Of a DNA stretch of 64,000 bases, positions 31,681-44,468 are shown piece after piece. Every line of letters begins with the position of its first letter. Position 1 is the first letter of the stretch. The translations under genes and the position numbers were made by a program. The notes beneath the pieces are model-generated. The model saw only the letters and a list, made by a program, of their open reading frames with translations. It did no database searches and was not told the origin of the DNA. The DNA lies in NCBI RefSeq assembly GCF_029852145.1, contig NC_079975.1, positions 23,255,364 to 23,319,363 on the forward strand, in the 5' to 3' direction. This DNA is from Microplitis mediator. Its lineage: Eukaryota; Arthropoda; Insecta; Hymenoptera; Braconidae.

Positions 31681-34600
31681 TTAATTAACTTTAAGCCGCG
31701 GAATATTTTGAGGCTTTTGAAGCTCGACTTCTCTGTACCGATCGCAAATGACTCTTATACTCTCTCTCGCCTCGTAAAAATTTTCAACGTCGAACCCGTC
31801 GACTTGTAAGTAATGATGGACGTGGGCTTTGCGCTGGTACAGTTTATCAAATTGATTAATTATATTTTTGAACATCAGCCGCATTGATGTTGAGTTAAGA
31901 AGACACAGGAGAGACGCAGCGTGACCTGCTGGTGGAACTGCACATAATCCGATTTTCATAACTTCTTTGCTCCATGGTGTAAATTTTGCTTTGTTCTGAA
32001 ATCTAATTATTTATTTTTTTTTAAATGACAGCAGACCGTGTAAGTGCAGCGTAGTAGCAGCACGATTTTTGTACGACACACTTGCGTGTTTTTTTTAAAT
32101 ATTTCAAATATTTCTATCATATTCTGCCGCCATTTTATTTTGATTAACGATTTTTAATTTTTCTCCCATTTCTAATAAGTTATTTTTCAAATATTTAAAT
32201 TTACCGCGCAAGTAATAAGAATAATTAATAAATTATTGATGAAAATAAAAAATTTCGAGTATACTTTTAAGTCTAATTAATATAATTATTGACACAAATA
32301 AATTTTAATAAAGTTATTAAATTTCAATTTTGAAATTTCGCGCCAAGTTGGCGCTACTGCGCGTTGCTGTATTCAACGTTCAAATTTTTGCTAAAGTGGG
32401 GGAGGGAGAATGAATCGCAAAGTCGATTGCTTTGTATCAACTGGCGGTCCAATAGCGGTAGTCAGTATCATCGACAAAGGCAGTAGTAGTCCAGATTCTT
32501 CTTTACGTTTGAATTGAAACACAGTATTGCAGTTAATTCGCGGAATTATCCATAAAATTAATTGCTCATAGTAATTGTTTAATTAAAATGTCCAGTGTTT
32601 GTAAAATTTAAATTGTGCAAAGTGTCTGTGGTGTCGTTAAGTGTTGAGTGTTCAGTGCTAGTGTAAAGTGTTGCGAATTGCTGATGCTGATGACTTCCAA
32701 GTTCCTGAGCAAAATCATCTGGCATCGTCTGGTGGGAAATAGCAGTTAAGTGACGTTTTTTAGCTGCAATACACTTGGAGCAATTTAAATTAAATCTCCA
32801 AGTGTATTAGGACACCCTTCTGCATATTATTTTCCCACCAAGGTTTGTTTCAACACTTGCGTGTTTTTTTTTAATTTTTTAAATATTTTTCTACCATATT
32901 CTGCCGCCATTTTATTTTGACACGATTTTTAGTTTTCTCCAATTTCTAATAATTTATTTTTCAAATATTTAAATTTACAGCGCAAGTAATGAGAATAATT
33001 AATAAGTGTGCATTCAGAAATGCGCTACGCTACAGCTGCTCGCAGCGCATTTCGGAATGCACCCAAAATAAATTTTGGCGCTTAATTTAAATTTATTTAA
33101 ATAATTTTTCATAAATACCTTTGAATATTTCTTCTCATGTCATCCATTGAACAGTTACCTCTGGCAATATGACCAGCAGAAATTATCACAGACTTTTGAT
33201 TAAATGGATCTAATTTTATTAATTGATGCGAGCGTGACCACGCATTCATAAATAATTCGTCTTGTACCCTTTGACATAAACAATTTTAAAAATTAATTTA
33301 AAAGCTGAACTATAGATTTTAGAAAAAAACGTTTCAAACAAAAATTGTAGGGAAATGTTACGTCTGACATGCAAAATAAAGACAATTATCATGTACAGTC
33401 TCTTATTTTGAGTCAAGACACTTAAGTCCTTTACTCGGGCGACGGAGACCCCGTCGTTACGGTAACGAGTATGAAATAGTAATCAGTATGAAGAATTGTT
33501 CAAAAATAATAAACAAAAACTTGAGAAGTTACAGTTGATTATATGAATTTTATTCAGCTTCTGTTGTACAATTAAATTGTTGTTGATTGGAAGATCGTTC
33601 AGTTATTGCAAATCGTATGATGAGCAAGGCAGAGATTCCACGTTCAAATTCTATTTGATTAGTACCTTTAGGCTGATTGCGTGGATTAATAATATTTGGA
33701 TCGTTGAGAGGTTCACAGAGTAACTTCTTAAAAGAGACCAGCAGAGATGTTAAATCGCGACTGAGGCTTAGACTCGACTGGACCGAGTGGACTGGACAAT
33801 TAGACCGAAAAACCGCGAGTTTATTTAGTCCGAAATCGAGGGGAAATCTCCTTTTAGCATTCCCTTGGAAGGATAAGAAGTTATGCAATTTTAGCGTAAG
33901 AAGGTTCTGGAAGCGGTCACCTTAGTTGGTTAAATAAATAGTCTTGTCCTTGCTGGTACAACGACACGCGTCATCTCGGCTTGACCTCCAAGTCGACGGA
34001 TGGAAGGGTGACATCTAAGGGGTACCGCTCAACACCAGAGGTGGTAGAGAATTAGTTCGGACCTCTACTAAGAGTACATAAAATGGTGAATTCCGAGAAG
34101 TAATATCGCGCTCATTGTCGTTAGAAAAGAGTTCTAAGGCGTTAGTGCGGCTACCGGTCACGATTGTAAACAAATAGGAAAAAGAATCGTTGGGTAATTA
34201 AAACGAGAGCTCTTGCTGGGCAGCCCGAATCATTGAGCGACAAAGAATGATGTCAGCACCGAGGTTTTATAGCTCATAAATCACGCGAGGTATATATATA
34301 TACACATATACCTTTACAATAGGGGTATATTTATTAATTATTTCATGTTCTATTATATTTTATAAATAAAATTTTTTTTTTATTATTATTTGTTTGTGTT
34401 CTCTACCCTGGTTATAACAGAGTGTAATTTGCTATCAAAAAGGTCTTTAAGCTTATTAACGTATTTCTGATTAGTTTAAAAGTTATGAAAGAAATAAACG
34501 CGGGATAAATTTATTCAAAAATTCATTTAAATTATTTTTTTTACTTCAAGTTGGAATTACGTCAAAATAATTAGATGTACGTAAAAATGTAATGATACCT

Positions 34601-37504
34601 TTTTTGTAGAGAATTTAATTACCTACAAAATTATTTATGTACATTTTTGTCATATCTGTACTAGTTGAACCGGAATTTCGATTTTTTTATAACAACGTTT
34701 TAAAAAAAAATTCTGCGAGTGAGGAAATTACTTGACTAATTAAAAATAATTAGTAAATTACTTACTTAGTTTTCTTAGCTATCGTTAATTTAGGAGCAGT
34801 CATAGATATTGGACTGACACTACTAAATATATAATGTAATTGTGGATAAGGTACAAGATTTGTCGCTAAATCATTCATGTCAGTATTCAAACTTCCTGGA
34901 AAACGCGCCCCGCTAAAATAAAAAATGAAATTTTAATAATAATTACAAATATATATCATAGATATTCAAAAATTAATTTAGATTAAGGTACCTCGTTAAA
35001 TGGAGTAACATATTTACAATAATACTGTTCATATCTTGGAATGGTTTGCACGTGGCATTGTAATTTAACTGATCAATGTTATCCTTTTTACAAATTTGTG
35101 AGTTACAAATATCCAGCAGAGCTCCATTGTCTGCCGGAAAGACACAAGTCGCGTTGTCAATAAGCTCTTTGGTAGCTAACAAGACATTGTAAGGTGCAGT
35201 AATGACATCTTGAGCTGCTGCTGGATAAACACTCGACAAAAATTTGTCAACATGTGGGTACTCATCTTGCAAAAGACTCAAAGTCGCTGTTCCTAAACCA
35301 GATCCCGTTCCACCGCCCAGAGAATGCGTTAACAAAAAACCATGGAGACTGTCACAGCGTTCTGCTGTTCTTCTTATCGTCTCTTGAATTTTATCGTGAT
35401 AATTCATACCGTGAGTGTAGTATCCGACAGCCCTAAATATTTTATTTGTTAATAATTAAGGTCATTCTCAGACAATACCCCACATTTTTTAAAAATATCT
35501 ATGACCTTGTCAATCGTATTTAAATTTTATCAATTAATGCTCTGACGTAATGCCCACATTCAAAATTGTCAGAAGAAATTGAACGATGAAAAAAAAGAGT
35601 TACGACAGCTGGATCAAGATTTGAAAAGAAAACGTATAGCAGATGAAAAAATATTAGAAGTTTAATTTGTTCTAGTTTATACTACTCATTGCTTATTTAT
35701 TTTTTTACTTATTTTGAATTACTTTTTATGAAATTAATTAACTAATAAAATACCAGTTATGGCAATTTTTTAAAAAATGATTGACATAAAAAATTAATTA
35801 TTAAAGTAAATTTTGTGAGTTTTATACTAGATTTAATTTTTGATAATTAGAATATAATCGAAACTGAAAATCTCAATGATACGAATAAAATTTCCAATCA
35901 GAGAAAAATGTTAAAAACTTTACTGAAAAACCGGGAAATATCAGGGAATTTTTAAATCATTTTTTTGTGGACACTGTTACAATTTCGCTGACGTATAGAT
36001 TTAAAAAAAAATTACTTACAGTTTTTATCAATTAGAAGTTAAACGAAATTTGGAAAATAAATTTCAGTAAAATTTTCATTTCAATTATATAATTAGGAAT
36101 GTCAAATTTACTGAGCTAAAATTTACTTACCAAATTTCCTTAAGCTCCTGATTAATAATAACTTAAGTAATTTTTTTTTAAATCTACATTTCGGCGCAAT
36201 TTTAATTACAATGTTTTTTTTTTTTTTTTTTTTCAATTAATGCTTTAATTTTTTTTTAATTACAAGCTGTCATAATTGCATTAAAATTTTATTAATTAAT
36301 AAAAAAAAAATTAAAACTTCAATTAAAAAAAAAAAAAACAACGCGGTTGCAATTTCACCGAAATGTAGTTTTAAAAAAAATTGCTTACAGTTGTCATTAA
36401 TTAGGAGTCAAATAAAATTTGTTGAATGAATTTTAGCCTACAAAATTTGAAAATTCTAATTATAAATTTGACATGAAGATATTACTGATATTTATTTTCC
36501 GAATTTCATTTGACTCTGAAGTGATATCAACTGTACGAAACTTGTCCTTTTTTTAATTGATGCTTTAATTTTTTTTTTTAAATTGATAAAATTTTTAAAC
36601 GCTTATGACAGCTGTCATTGAAAATTTTTAAATAGTGGAGACACTGTTCCAGAATGCCCTTGACTTTAATTAAAATTATTTCAACCCTTAATCAATTTAT
36701 AATTTAATTTTTTATTACCAATTATTACCCGAGCCAGGGTAATTTGTAACAGTGCAAGTCTGGTCAAATAAATTTCTCAAGGGACCTTGTTTGAATCTTG
36801 ATACCACGCTGTCTTCCATATCAATCAAAACAGCCTGGAAATTAAATAAATAATAAATTTATTAAAATATTTAATAGTCAAACAAAAAATTTGAAAAAAT
36901 ACTTACGCGCGCTTTAACTTTGGCGGCAGTCAAATCGAATATTCGCTTGAAAGACAAATTTCCCGAGTTTTCTGGTACATAAAAAAAACTATGGAAAGCA
37001 TCAGCCAGATCATCAACATTTTTTTTATGATCTTTTGAAATTTTCAGTTGATTTACGCCACCACTTGATGTTTCTATACCATATTCGTGTAGTGCTAACG
37101 GCCAGAATGCACTTCCTATTTGATTTCCGCATTGTCCAACTAAAAGAAATTATTTTTTTATTTTATTTAACATTTTCATTAATTAATTTCCCGCCAAAAA
37201 TGTCAGACATGGAAATTTTAGTGTTTTCACAACCGCGTTCTTAGTAAATAAAAAAAAAAATTAGTAAATATGCAGATAAATATTTTCAAAAATTCCTTAT
37301 ATATTTTTTAAATATTCTTCCTCATATATATTTTATTAGTTTATTTATTTATTTATTTAAAAGAAAATTTAAATGTCTGCTACTTTCAGGCCACGAATTA
37401 ATGAAATAAAAAAAACATTTTAATTAAATTTAATTGCTAATAAATATAAAATATATATAAAACATATGTTAATAAATACCTTGGACACATATAAACTCAC
37501 TCAT
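31681..37504 (-). CDS. TUBE1: Epsilon-tubulin
   Basis: Seven exons on the minus strand: 37504-37480, 37139-36907, 36834-36719, 35432-34992, 34912-34766, 33268-33119 and 32002-31681; phases close to 477 residues (human 475). Seen are VGQCGNQIG at the nucleotide pocket, AVLIDMED, the phosphate-binding loop GGGTGSG with the SGSGNNWAVG block before it, NLVPYPQLHY, and a C-terminal KAHVHHYLQVDGF typical of the epsilon class. It is a centriole/basal-body protein needed for stable triplet microtubules; Drosophila has lost it. The last exon uses acceptor AATTAG (32003-32004) rather than the more obvious TTTCAG seven bases further in, because only the former keeps the frame and the RFQNKAKFTPW alignment. 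Introns hold an LTR-like block, a direct repeat pair and MITE relics. It shares a 384-bp head-to-head region with NEMP. Confidence 0.96.
32078..33005. repeat. Pair of about 150-bp direct repeats bracketing 620 bp in epsilon-tubulin intron 6
   Basis: 32078-32230 and 32853-33005 share ACACTTGCGTGTTTTTT, 'CATATTCTGCCGCCATTTTA' and a tail TTAATAA, with about 10 percent differences. The enclosed segment has GC-richer, promoter-like sequence (32380-32560) and a hairpin, AATACACTTGGAG...CTCCAAGTGTATT, at 32768-32808. Confidence 0.7.
33356..34429. mobile_element. Possible solo LTR in epsilon-tubulin intron 5
   Basis: A block of distinctly higher GC bounded by TGTTACGTC at the left and GTTATAACA at the right (TGTTA/TAACA inverted tips). 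It has TATA-like and polyadenylation-like strings inside and no long coding region; the 113-codon minus frame at 33550-33888 has no recognisable content. Flanking 5-mers (GGAAA, GAGTG) do not match, so no target duplication supports it. Confidence 0.35.
35463..36665. repeat. MITE relics in epsilon-tubulin intron 3
   Basis: 35800-35965 matches the right half of the NEMP-intron element at 39027-39921 (shared ACCGGGAAATATCAGGGAAT and GTGGACACTG). 35985-36660 is a diverged relative of family M1 (3558-4012), self-complementary, ending ACACTGTTCCAGAATGCCCT. Confidence 0.55.
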
Positions 37505-37888
37505 TATGTCATAACTTTTAAATTAAACCTCATTTATTAAATTAAATGCAAATAAGATAAAAATTTTTATTTTTCCCGCGTTTTATTTTTAAAATTTTAA
37601 ATCACAGATAGCGAGATAATAATCAGCTGTTTGATGTTAATGTACATATATATGTTACATAAAAGCTATCTGTGATATTTATCAATGTAATGAACTATTT
37701 GTTAGTAAATGTTTGATAATATTTTAAAATTTTAATAATTGGTTAGAATTTTTCACTACACGTGGAGCAGCCGCAGCGTTTGCGGCAAACTGACGGCATT
37801 GTTTTGTTGAAATCTGGTTCAAGATCAAATTATAAACTGATAAATAAATAATTCGTGTGCTCAAAGGTCACTAATAAATTTAACTAAA
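37505..37888. promoter_or_regulatory. Head-to-head promoter region of TUBE1 and NEMP
   Basis: 384 bp separates the two start codons, which point apart. A relatively GC-rich core at 37758-37800 (CGTGGAGCAGCCGCAGCG) is the likeliest TATA-less promoter. A palindromic 'ATCACAGATAGCGAG...GCTATCTGTGAT' pair lies at about 37600-37678. Shared regulation is possible but not shown. Confidence 0.55.
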
Positions 37889-40800
37889 ATGTTTGACAGC
37901 TCAATGAAAAATTACATTAAATTTATTACTGTTTATATTTTTATTCAAATTTTAACCAGGGGTTCAAGTGCCGATTCCCGTAAGTTGCTTTCAATTTGTA
38001 ACCTTAAAATTTTTTGAGTACCGGCGTTTTTTTTTTTTGTAATTTATTATTTTACTGTCAGTAATTTTTTTATTTTTTTTTTCAGTCCATTATTTAGAAC
38101 CTGGAGATTCCATTGAAAATTCGGCACCTGGTTTACGGATTTTCTGTCACAATGCCAAGTCAAAATATTTTATTCACACGTGGAGGACACTTATTGTAAG
38201 TTGTGTTTATTATTATTATTTTTATTGATTTTTAGGTAAAAATAATTTATTTTTATCAGTTTATATATTTTTTATTACTTTTTGATTTAATGGAAATTAT
38301 TTCGAGACTTTTCTAGTTCACTAGATTATTTGTTTTGTTTTGAATGACACATGTGTACACTCAGTAAAAAAATGTATGTAGGCATGCATGTGTATATATA
38401 TATATATATATATATTTACAAGGTTACTTCATAAATTGAATACATGACTAATTACAATTGTTAGTTGATATGAGAAAAAATGTGTAGTATTTATAAGTAA
38501 TGACAGCTATTATTTTTCTCACGGTGGACAAGTTACCCGAGGACACAACCGGAAATAAAAAAACAATTTAAAATTTTGTTATTTAATTTTGTAGTAAAAA
38601 ATATTCGCAGGCTGTCTCACTGATAAGACGAATTGGGGATGAGTCACTCAATTATTTCTTCTCTAATTTGCAGATGGTCGGTCTCAGTCCGAGTTTAAAT
38701 TTTGATCTGGGCTTGAAATTATTTTAAATTTTTCTGGAAACTTTAAGTCAATTAAACTCCATTTGTTTTTAAAAGGGGCGGTACTTAAATTACGCAACAA
38801 ATTTAAGGGCGGGGGCGAAGGTGATTTTAATGTTTGCATGTAAATTAAAAAAAATGAAACTTTATGATGGTTAATTTAAAAAGTTTAATTTAAATTTGCG
38901 CGCCGGTATTTGTGTGCAGCATAAAAAATTACGTACCGGGTCGTGTTGCCTTCGGCTCGATGGGTCTAAAGAAGATGTACTGAAATCATTGAGCTGAGGG
39001 CAACACGACCCGGTACAAATTAATGTCAGGGTGGCCACGAACCGGGAATATCGGGAATTATCAGGGAATTTAATGCAACCGGGAAATATCATGGAAATGT
39101 CAGGGAATTTCGAAAGGTATCCGGGAATTAAATTGTAACAGTTCAAAATTTAAAAAATTTTAAATTATACACTAGTTAAAAATTAAGGGATGTCAAAAAA
39201 ATTTCAAATTTTAAAGTGATTTTCAACAGATTGTAACTCGAAGGAAAATGGTCATACGACAAAAACAAAAAAGGCAAATTGTAGCTTCAAGTGTCTAGTT
39301 TTCTGATCTGATCTTTAAATTTTTTTATTATGTTCCGGAGTAATCCTAAGAAAACTATCGAAAAAGAAATTTACAAAATTTTTGCTCGTCTTAAAAACGG
39401 TCTTCGAGCTTCAATAAATTTTTTTCGATAATTGTCATTGATTTTTGATTGCTCCGGAACTGTGCATAATAAAGAAATTTAAAGACCCAGATCAGAAAAC
39501 TAGACACTTGAAGCTACAGTTTGACTTTTTGTTTTTATTGTACGACCATTTTCCTTCGAGTCACAAATTGTTGAAAATTACTAAAAAATTTGCAATTTTT
39601 TGAATATCCCTTAATTTTTGTAACCAGTGTATTTTGAATTTATTTAAATCATAAAATTTCTTATTAAATATTTTAACTTATACATTTTTAACATCGAATA
39701 ATCAAATGTAGGCAATATTAATTTATTTTATTGGCATTTTTTCTGGTTTCTCTTATGATTTAATTATCAAATTTAATTATTAAAAATGAAAATATAATAA
39801 AAACTTTGAATATCTAAATGATACGAATAAAATTTCTAAATCAGGGAAAAATGTGAAAAACTTTACTGGAAAACCGGGAAATATCAGGGAATTTTGAAAT
39901 CATTTCTTTGTGGCCACCCTGGTTTTGTTACATAGTGAGGGCGGGGGTCCAAAAGTGATCCTAAATGCGTTACGTAATTTAAGTACCGCTCGTAATTAAT
40001 GCCATGGGTTAAAGCATAGGAAGGCTTCAGCTGTCCAGAAGGTCTAGGGTTCGAGTCTGGGACTCGGCGCTTGACTAGTAAAAGTTTTAATAAAATAAAT
40101 AGAAGTGTTGGATAATAAAAGGAAGCTGCCTCTCGGGAACTTTACCTTAAAATTTCTAAGATGGAATTTTATAATTTTATATTACATATATTTAATATTT
40201 CTTATATATATTTATATTGAAAGTAATAAAAAAAATTTTTTTTTTTACTCGAATATTATAAATATTTTATAAAAATAAATATCAACATATTTTAGATGAA
40301 TTTACATACAGATCTTGATACTTACGATCTGTATGATGGAAAAACACCAACAGAAGTTATGGAAAAACATGATATCAATCAACGGTCATGGAAGTTTAAT
40401 TGGTTTGGTACAAAAAAAAGTAAAGAGTTACGAATAAATCCATTCGAAGATACTTGTATCGGAGTATTTACTTACCCATACAATAATTATCGTTACAAAA
40501 TGTCTATGACTTTAATAAGTGAGTTGCAAGTAATAGCTTTTATTATTAAGGGGTAACGTCAACCGATTTTCAATTCAATTCAATTCACAAACAAACTGAA
40601 GATCTAAAATAAAAAGTCTTGAGCGTTTTTCAAATTTTAACAGAGGGGTAAACATTTCGTATTTTAAAAAATTCTAATTAGTCTTCTAGAAAAATTATTT
40701 TAAAATTCTCATTTTCTGAGTGTGAGAAATGTCCGATGGCGTTTCCCCTTAATTACTAAATAAATTTAATTATTTACTGATTATTAAAATTTTTTTTCTT

Positions 40801-43800
40801 AGAAATCGATTCATGGAAAGTATTGATGACCATTGGCGGGATTGTATTGTTTTGGAGCGCTAAAAAATTAAGTAGAAATACATTATTTTATTATTTAACT
40901 GGAGTTACATTGGGTGTTATGTTTTCAGTTTTGATATTAGTTTGGTTTGTTGGTAAACTACTGGGTCGTGTAAGTTATATATATGTATATCAATATATAA
41001 TTAAATTATGAAATTTAATTGATCTGAAGATCGGATCGTTTTTCGCGCAACGAAAATGAAGAAAATTATGATCCTGAAGTTAACATGATACTGAAGTTAG
41101 CCGACGTCTAATAATTTTTGGACTTTTTAAAAAATCTGAAATTATAAAATAAAAAATTTTTGAAAAAAATGCACCTGTAGTTTTTTAAATTTTCTACCTG
41201 TGCATATTTTTAGTTTTTGTTTTTTCTATAATTGGTTTGCTGAAAAAACAATCCGAAAATTACTAATTGTCTGGTAACTTCAGGATCATTGATACGATCA
41301 TTGATACTGAAGTTAGCTGACGTTTAATAATTTTTGGATTTTTTTTTGAACAATAAATTATGAAAAAAAAATATTTGAAAAAATTACACCTGTAGTTTTT
41401 TAAATTTTCTACAAGTGCATCATTGATTTTTTTTTTATTTTTGTAATTGATTTGATGAAATTAAAATTCAAAAATTTTTAATTGTCTGGTAACTTCAGGA
41501 TCATTCATAAGTTAATAGACATCTCATAATTTTTGGAATTTTTTTCCAAACGATAAATTATAAAAAAAAAAGAAAACTCAAAATATGCACATATAGAAAA
41601 TTTAAAAAACTACAAGTGCAATTTTTTTAAATATTTTTTTTTTTATAATTTATCATTTTAAAAAAAATTAATAAACGTCGGCTAACTTCAGTATCGTAGA
41701 AAATTTATGTAGTTCGAATGCTTAAGGGGTAGTACTGGAAATTGAGGTGGCCTAAGATTTTCGGCTGACATACCAGCATCTATATGCGAAACATTTCAGA
41801 AATCTAATCATCCAGTAGATTTTTTTCTTTGCGCGAAAAACGTTCTGATCTTCAGGTACAAGAAATTTAATATTCCAATACTCGGAAGAATTAAAAATTT
41901 ATTTATACTTTAGGGAAAAAGCATGTACTTGATGATTGGAACCGGCTGGGCAATGAGTTCATGGCTTGCTCGAGCTCTCTGGGAAAATGCTCAAATTATT
42001 TTACATCAGTACAAAGATTATGTTTTTTGGTACTTTTTAGTAACATCTTTGATAAGTTTTCTTGTTTGCTATAGAATTGGACCTGTCACTAATGATAGGA
42101 CTAAGAAAATTATCCAGTGGTTTTTACAGGTATTTATTTTTTTTTATATTTTTATGATCAATTTTTTTTATTCGTGATTCTAAAAAGAAATGTTGTACTG
42201 TACGTTAATTTTGAATCATCCGTCAATTTTATTTATTAAATCAGCTTAAAGAATGTAGATAATGACCCAGTTGGAAAAAAATTACGACTGGGGTAAACTT
42301 ACGTACGACCAGTAAGTGCATTAGTGTTTAATCTTTATCACAAAATATCAATAAATCAATTTTGTAATTTTTATTTCACTAAATAAACAAATCATCCAAA
42401 ATATTTTAGCATAAATTTTAAATAAAATTACAGAAAATTTTTTTTATTCAAAATTTAAAAATTTTACACGGTTCATTTTGCCCCTCTACATTTTTCGCTC
42501 AAAAATTTTCGATCCCGGGTGATTTTGCAATTTTTATTATAAAATTTTTAAGTGAACGTGAGAAAATAAAAAAAAAAGATTCTGAGTAAAATTCTAATTT
42601 TAATTTAATAAATAAATTATAAATTTTTTCAGGCTTCTGGATTGTTGATAATATACTGCAGTAGTTATTTCACTGAAGCTTCATTATCATTTTGTGTATT
42701 AAATTTTGTAATCTACAATTTCCCCGTCGCCGTTTATCACAAAAGTAAAAGCTACTGGTAGGTTTGAATCTGAAATTTTAATAATAAGTTTGGAAAAAAA
42801 CACAGCATGCACTACGTAGTAATTTTATTTTATTTTTAATACCCAAACACTGTTTATTTTTTGTACATAATAAATTAATAATAAATTATCTTTATTTCTA
42901 CTAAATAAAAAAGTTATTTTTATTATTGTTTTTTTTGTTTTATTATTAATGACGATTTAATAACAGGAAAAAAATGTTTCCTGAACGCCGGAAATTATTG
43001 ACGGAGGACGAGTTCCGACTCCAAGCGATTAGAGAAACTAACAAAGCTTTGGATGATTTAAAAGGATATTGTTCAAGTCCTGAATCAAATCCATGGAAAA
43101 CTGTATTACGATTGAAAGATCCAATCAGGTAAATGAATTTTCAATTATTGTCATGTTTACTCAAAATTTATTTATTTTAATTAACTAAATTCATTAAATT
43201 TGTATGGAAATTATTTATTTTATGATTGATTCGATCGATAGATAAATAAATAAATTAATTAAATTAGACATAAAAAGATGTCATAAGTAAAATTAATTCA
43301 AAATTTTGGAAAAAATATTATGGAAGTATTTTTTTTTTCATTTTCTACGAACCCGTGAAAATGTTTTTTAAGAAATTTCATAAAATTTTATGAAATTGTA
43401 TAAAATTCTGCAAATTCTTTTTTTTTTTTATTATGTGCGAACCCTTAAAAATTTTTTTTTATAAAATTGCATAAAATTTTGTAGAAATTTCTTTCACTTC
43501 CCGCTAAGAAAATTGAAAATTTTCCAAAATTCGGAAAGTTATTGTTTTCGGTCCGATTTTCGAAAATCGAATTTTCGAAGAGCTCAAAAATGTATTCACA
43601 TCAATTTTTTCAAGCTCAAGGAGCTCGAAAACAGCAGGAAGTTTTAGCGCTGGCGTGCCGGGTCAACCGATAGACTGATTTTTTTTTTAATTACGTGCGA
43701 ACCCTTAAAAATTTTTTTTTTATAAAATTGCATAAAATTCTGTAGAAATTTTTTTTTTTAATTATGTGTGAACCCGTGAAAATTTTTTTTTATGAAATTG

Positions 43801-44468
43801 TATAAAATTGTAAATTTTTTAATTTTGTACGAACTTGTGAAAATTTCTTTTTCATAAAATTTCATAAAGTTTTACGAAATTGTACAAAAATCTGTAAAAT
43901 TTTATTAAAATTTGCTACACTCAAAGTTTTACTGTCTCTTTAAAAATTACCGTTCAGTATTCAATGAAATTTAACATATTAGTAGATAATGATAAGGAAA
44001 AGATCCAATTAAATGTCTAAAGAGCTACAAAGAACCAGTAAAATTTAGATTTTCATCCATTATACATTAAGCTACATAAGAAATCACAGGTTTCAAAAAT
44101 TTAATTTAATATTTTTCTCATCATTATCTGCTCATATGCCAAATTCCATTAAATTCTGAGCCGTAATTTTAAAACCGACGGCATATCGATAATTAATTGA
44201 TTTTATGATCGTGTCTAATTTATAAAAAAATTAAACAAATATCAGTTTTTTGCACAAATCGATTATATCTCAACCGGCAGGTTGATGACACTCGAGTTTA
44301 ATGATAATTAATTTAAATAAATAATTAAAATGTTGTAGGTTTGCTAAATTTATGGAAGGCGACTCACATTTATCTGAACTCGAGACCTCTGAGCATGATT
44401 TAGAAATAACGAGATTAATTGAAGAATGCGAATACACTGAAGATGAATATGACGAGGATGATTATTAA
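37889..44468 (+). CDS. NEMP1: NEMP (TMEM194) nuclear-envelope integral membrane protein
   Basis: Eight exons: 37889-37979, 38086-38195, 40296-40518, 40803-40969, 41914-42129, 42633-42757, 42967-43128 and 44339-44468; phases close to 407 residues. There is an N-terminal signal peptide, then a luminal domain ending in the family landmark NPFEDTCIGV. About five membrane segments follow (e.g. VLMTIGGIVLFWSA, GVMFSVLILVWFVG, YLMIGTGWAMSSWLA, FWYFLVTSLISFLVCY, ASGLLIIYCSS). The motif YRIGPVTNDRT between the helices matches NEMP proteins. The C-terminus is nucleoplasmic and acidic (ECEYTEDEYDEDDY). NEMPs stiffen the inner nuclear membrane and support fertility. Intron 2 holds a three-level nest of MITEs and a SINE-like element. 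Polyadenylation signal AATAAA is near 44680. Confidence 0.93.
38774..39992. mobile_element. Three nested MITEs in NEMP intron 2
   Basis: Outer: GGGCGGTACTTAAATTACG at 38776 faces CGTAATTTAAGTACCGC at 39973-39989. Middle: CAGGGTGGCCACGAA at 39027 faces TTGTGGCCACCCTG ending 39921 (hAT-like tips). Inner: CACTAGTTAAAAATTAAGGG at 39170 faces CCCTTAATTTTTGTAACCAGTG ends near 39629, flanked by TA. A separate 18-bp perfect hairpin stem, GTACCGGGTCGTGTTGCC, pairs 38933-38950 with 38999-39016. No transposase in any layer. Confidence 0.8.
40005..40155 (+). repeat. tRNA-derived SINE-like element in NEMP intron 2
   Basis: A good B box lies in GGTCTAGGGTTCGAGTCTGG (about 40045-40065), preceded at the right distance by an A-box-like TGGGTTAAAGCATAGGAAGG. 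A full tRNA cloverleaf does not close. A non-tRNA body follows (GGAAGCTGCCTCTCGGGAAC). Confidence 0.5.
41056..41700. repeat. GATCCTGAAGTTAG MITE family cluster in NEMP intron 4
   Basis: Three to four tandem or overlapping copies with tips ATGATACTGAAGTTAGC and the complement GCTAACTTCAGTATC, each with the shared core 'TTTTAAATTTTCTAC.TGTGCA'. Relatives occur at 30230-30540, 56470-56685, 56924-57050 and 61384-61515. Confidence 0.7.

Noticed and set aside
33550..33888. 113-codon minus frame in epsilon-tubulin intron 5
   Set aside because: Lies in an LTR-like repeat block; no family resemblance and the opposite strand is also open.
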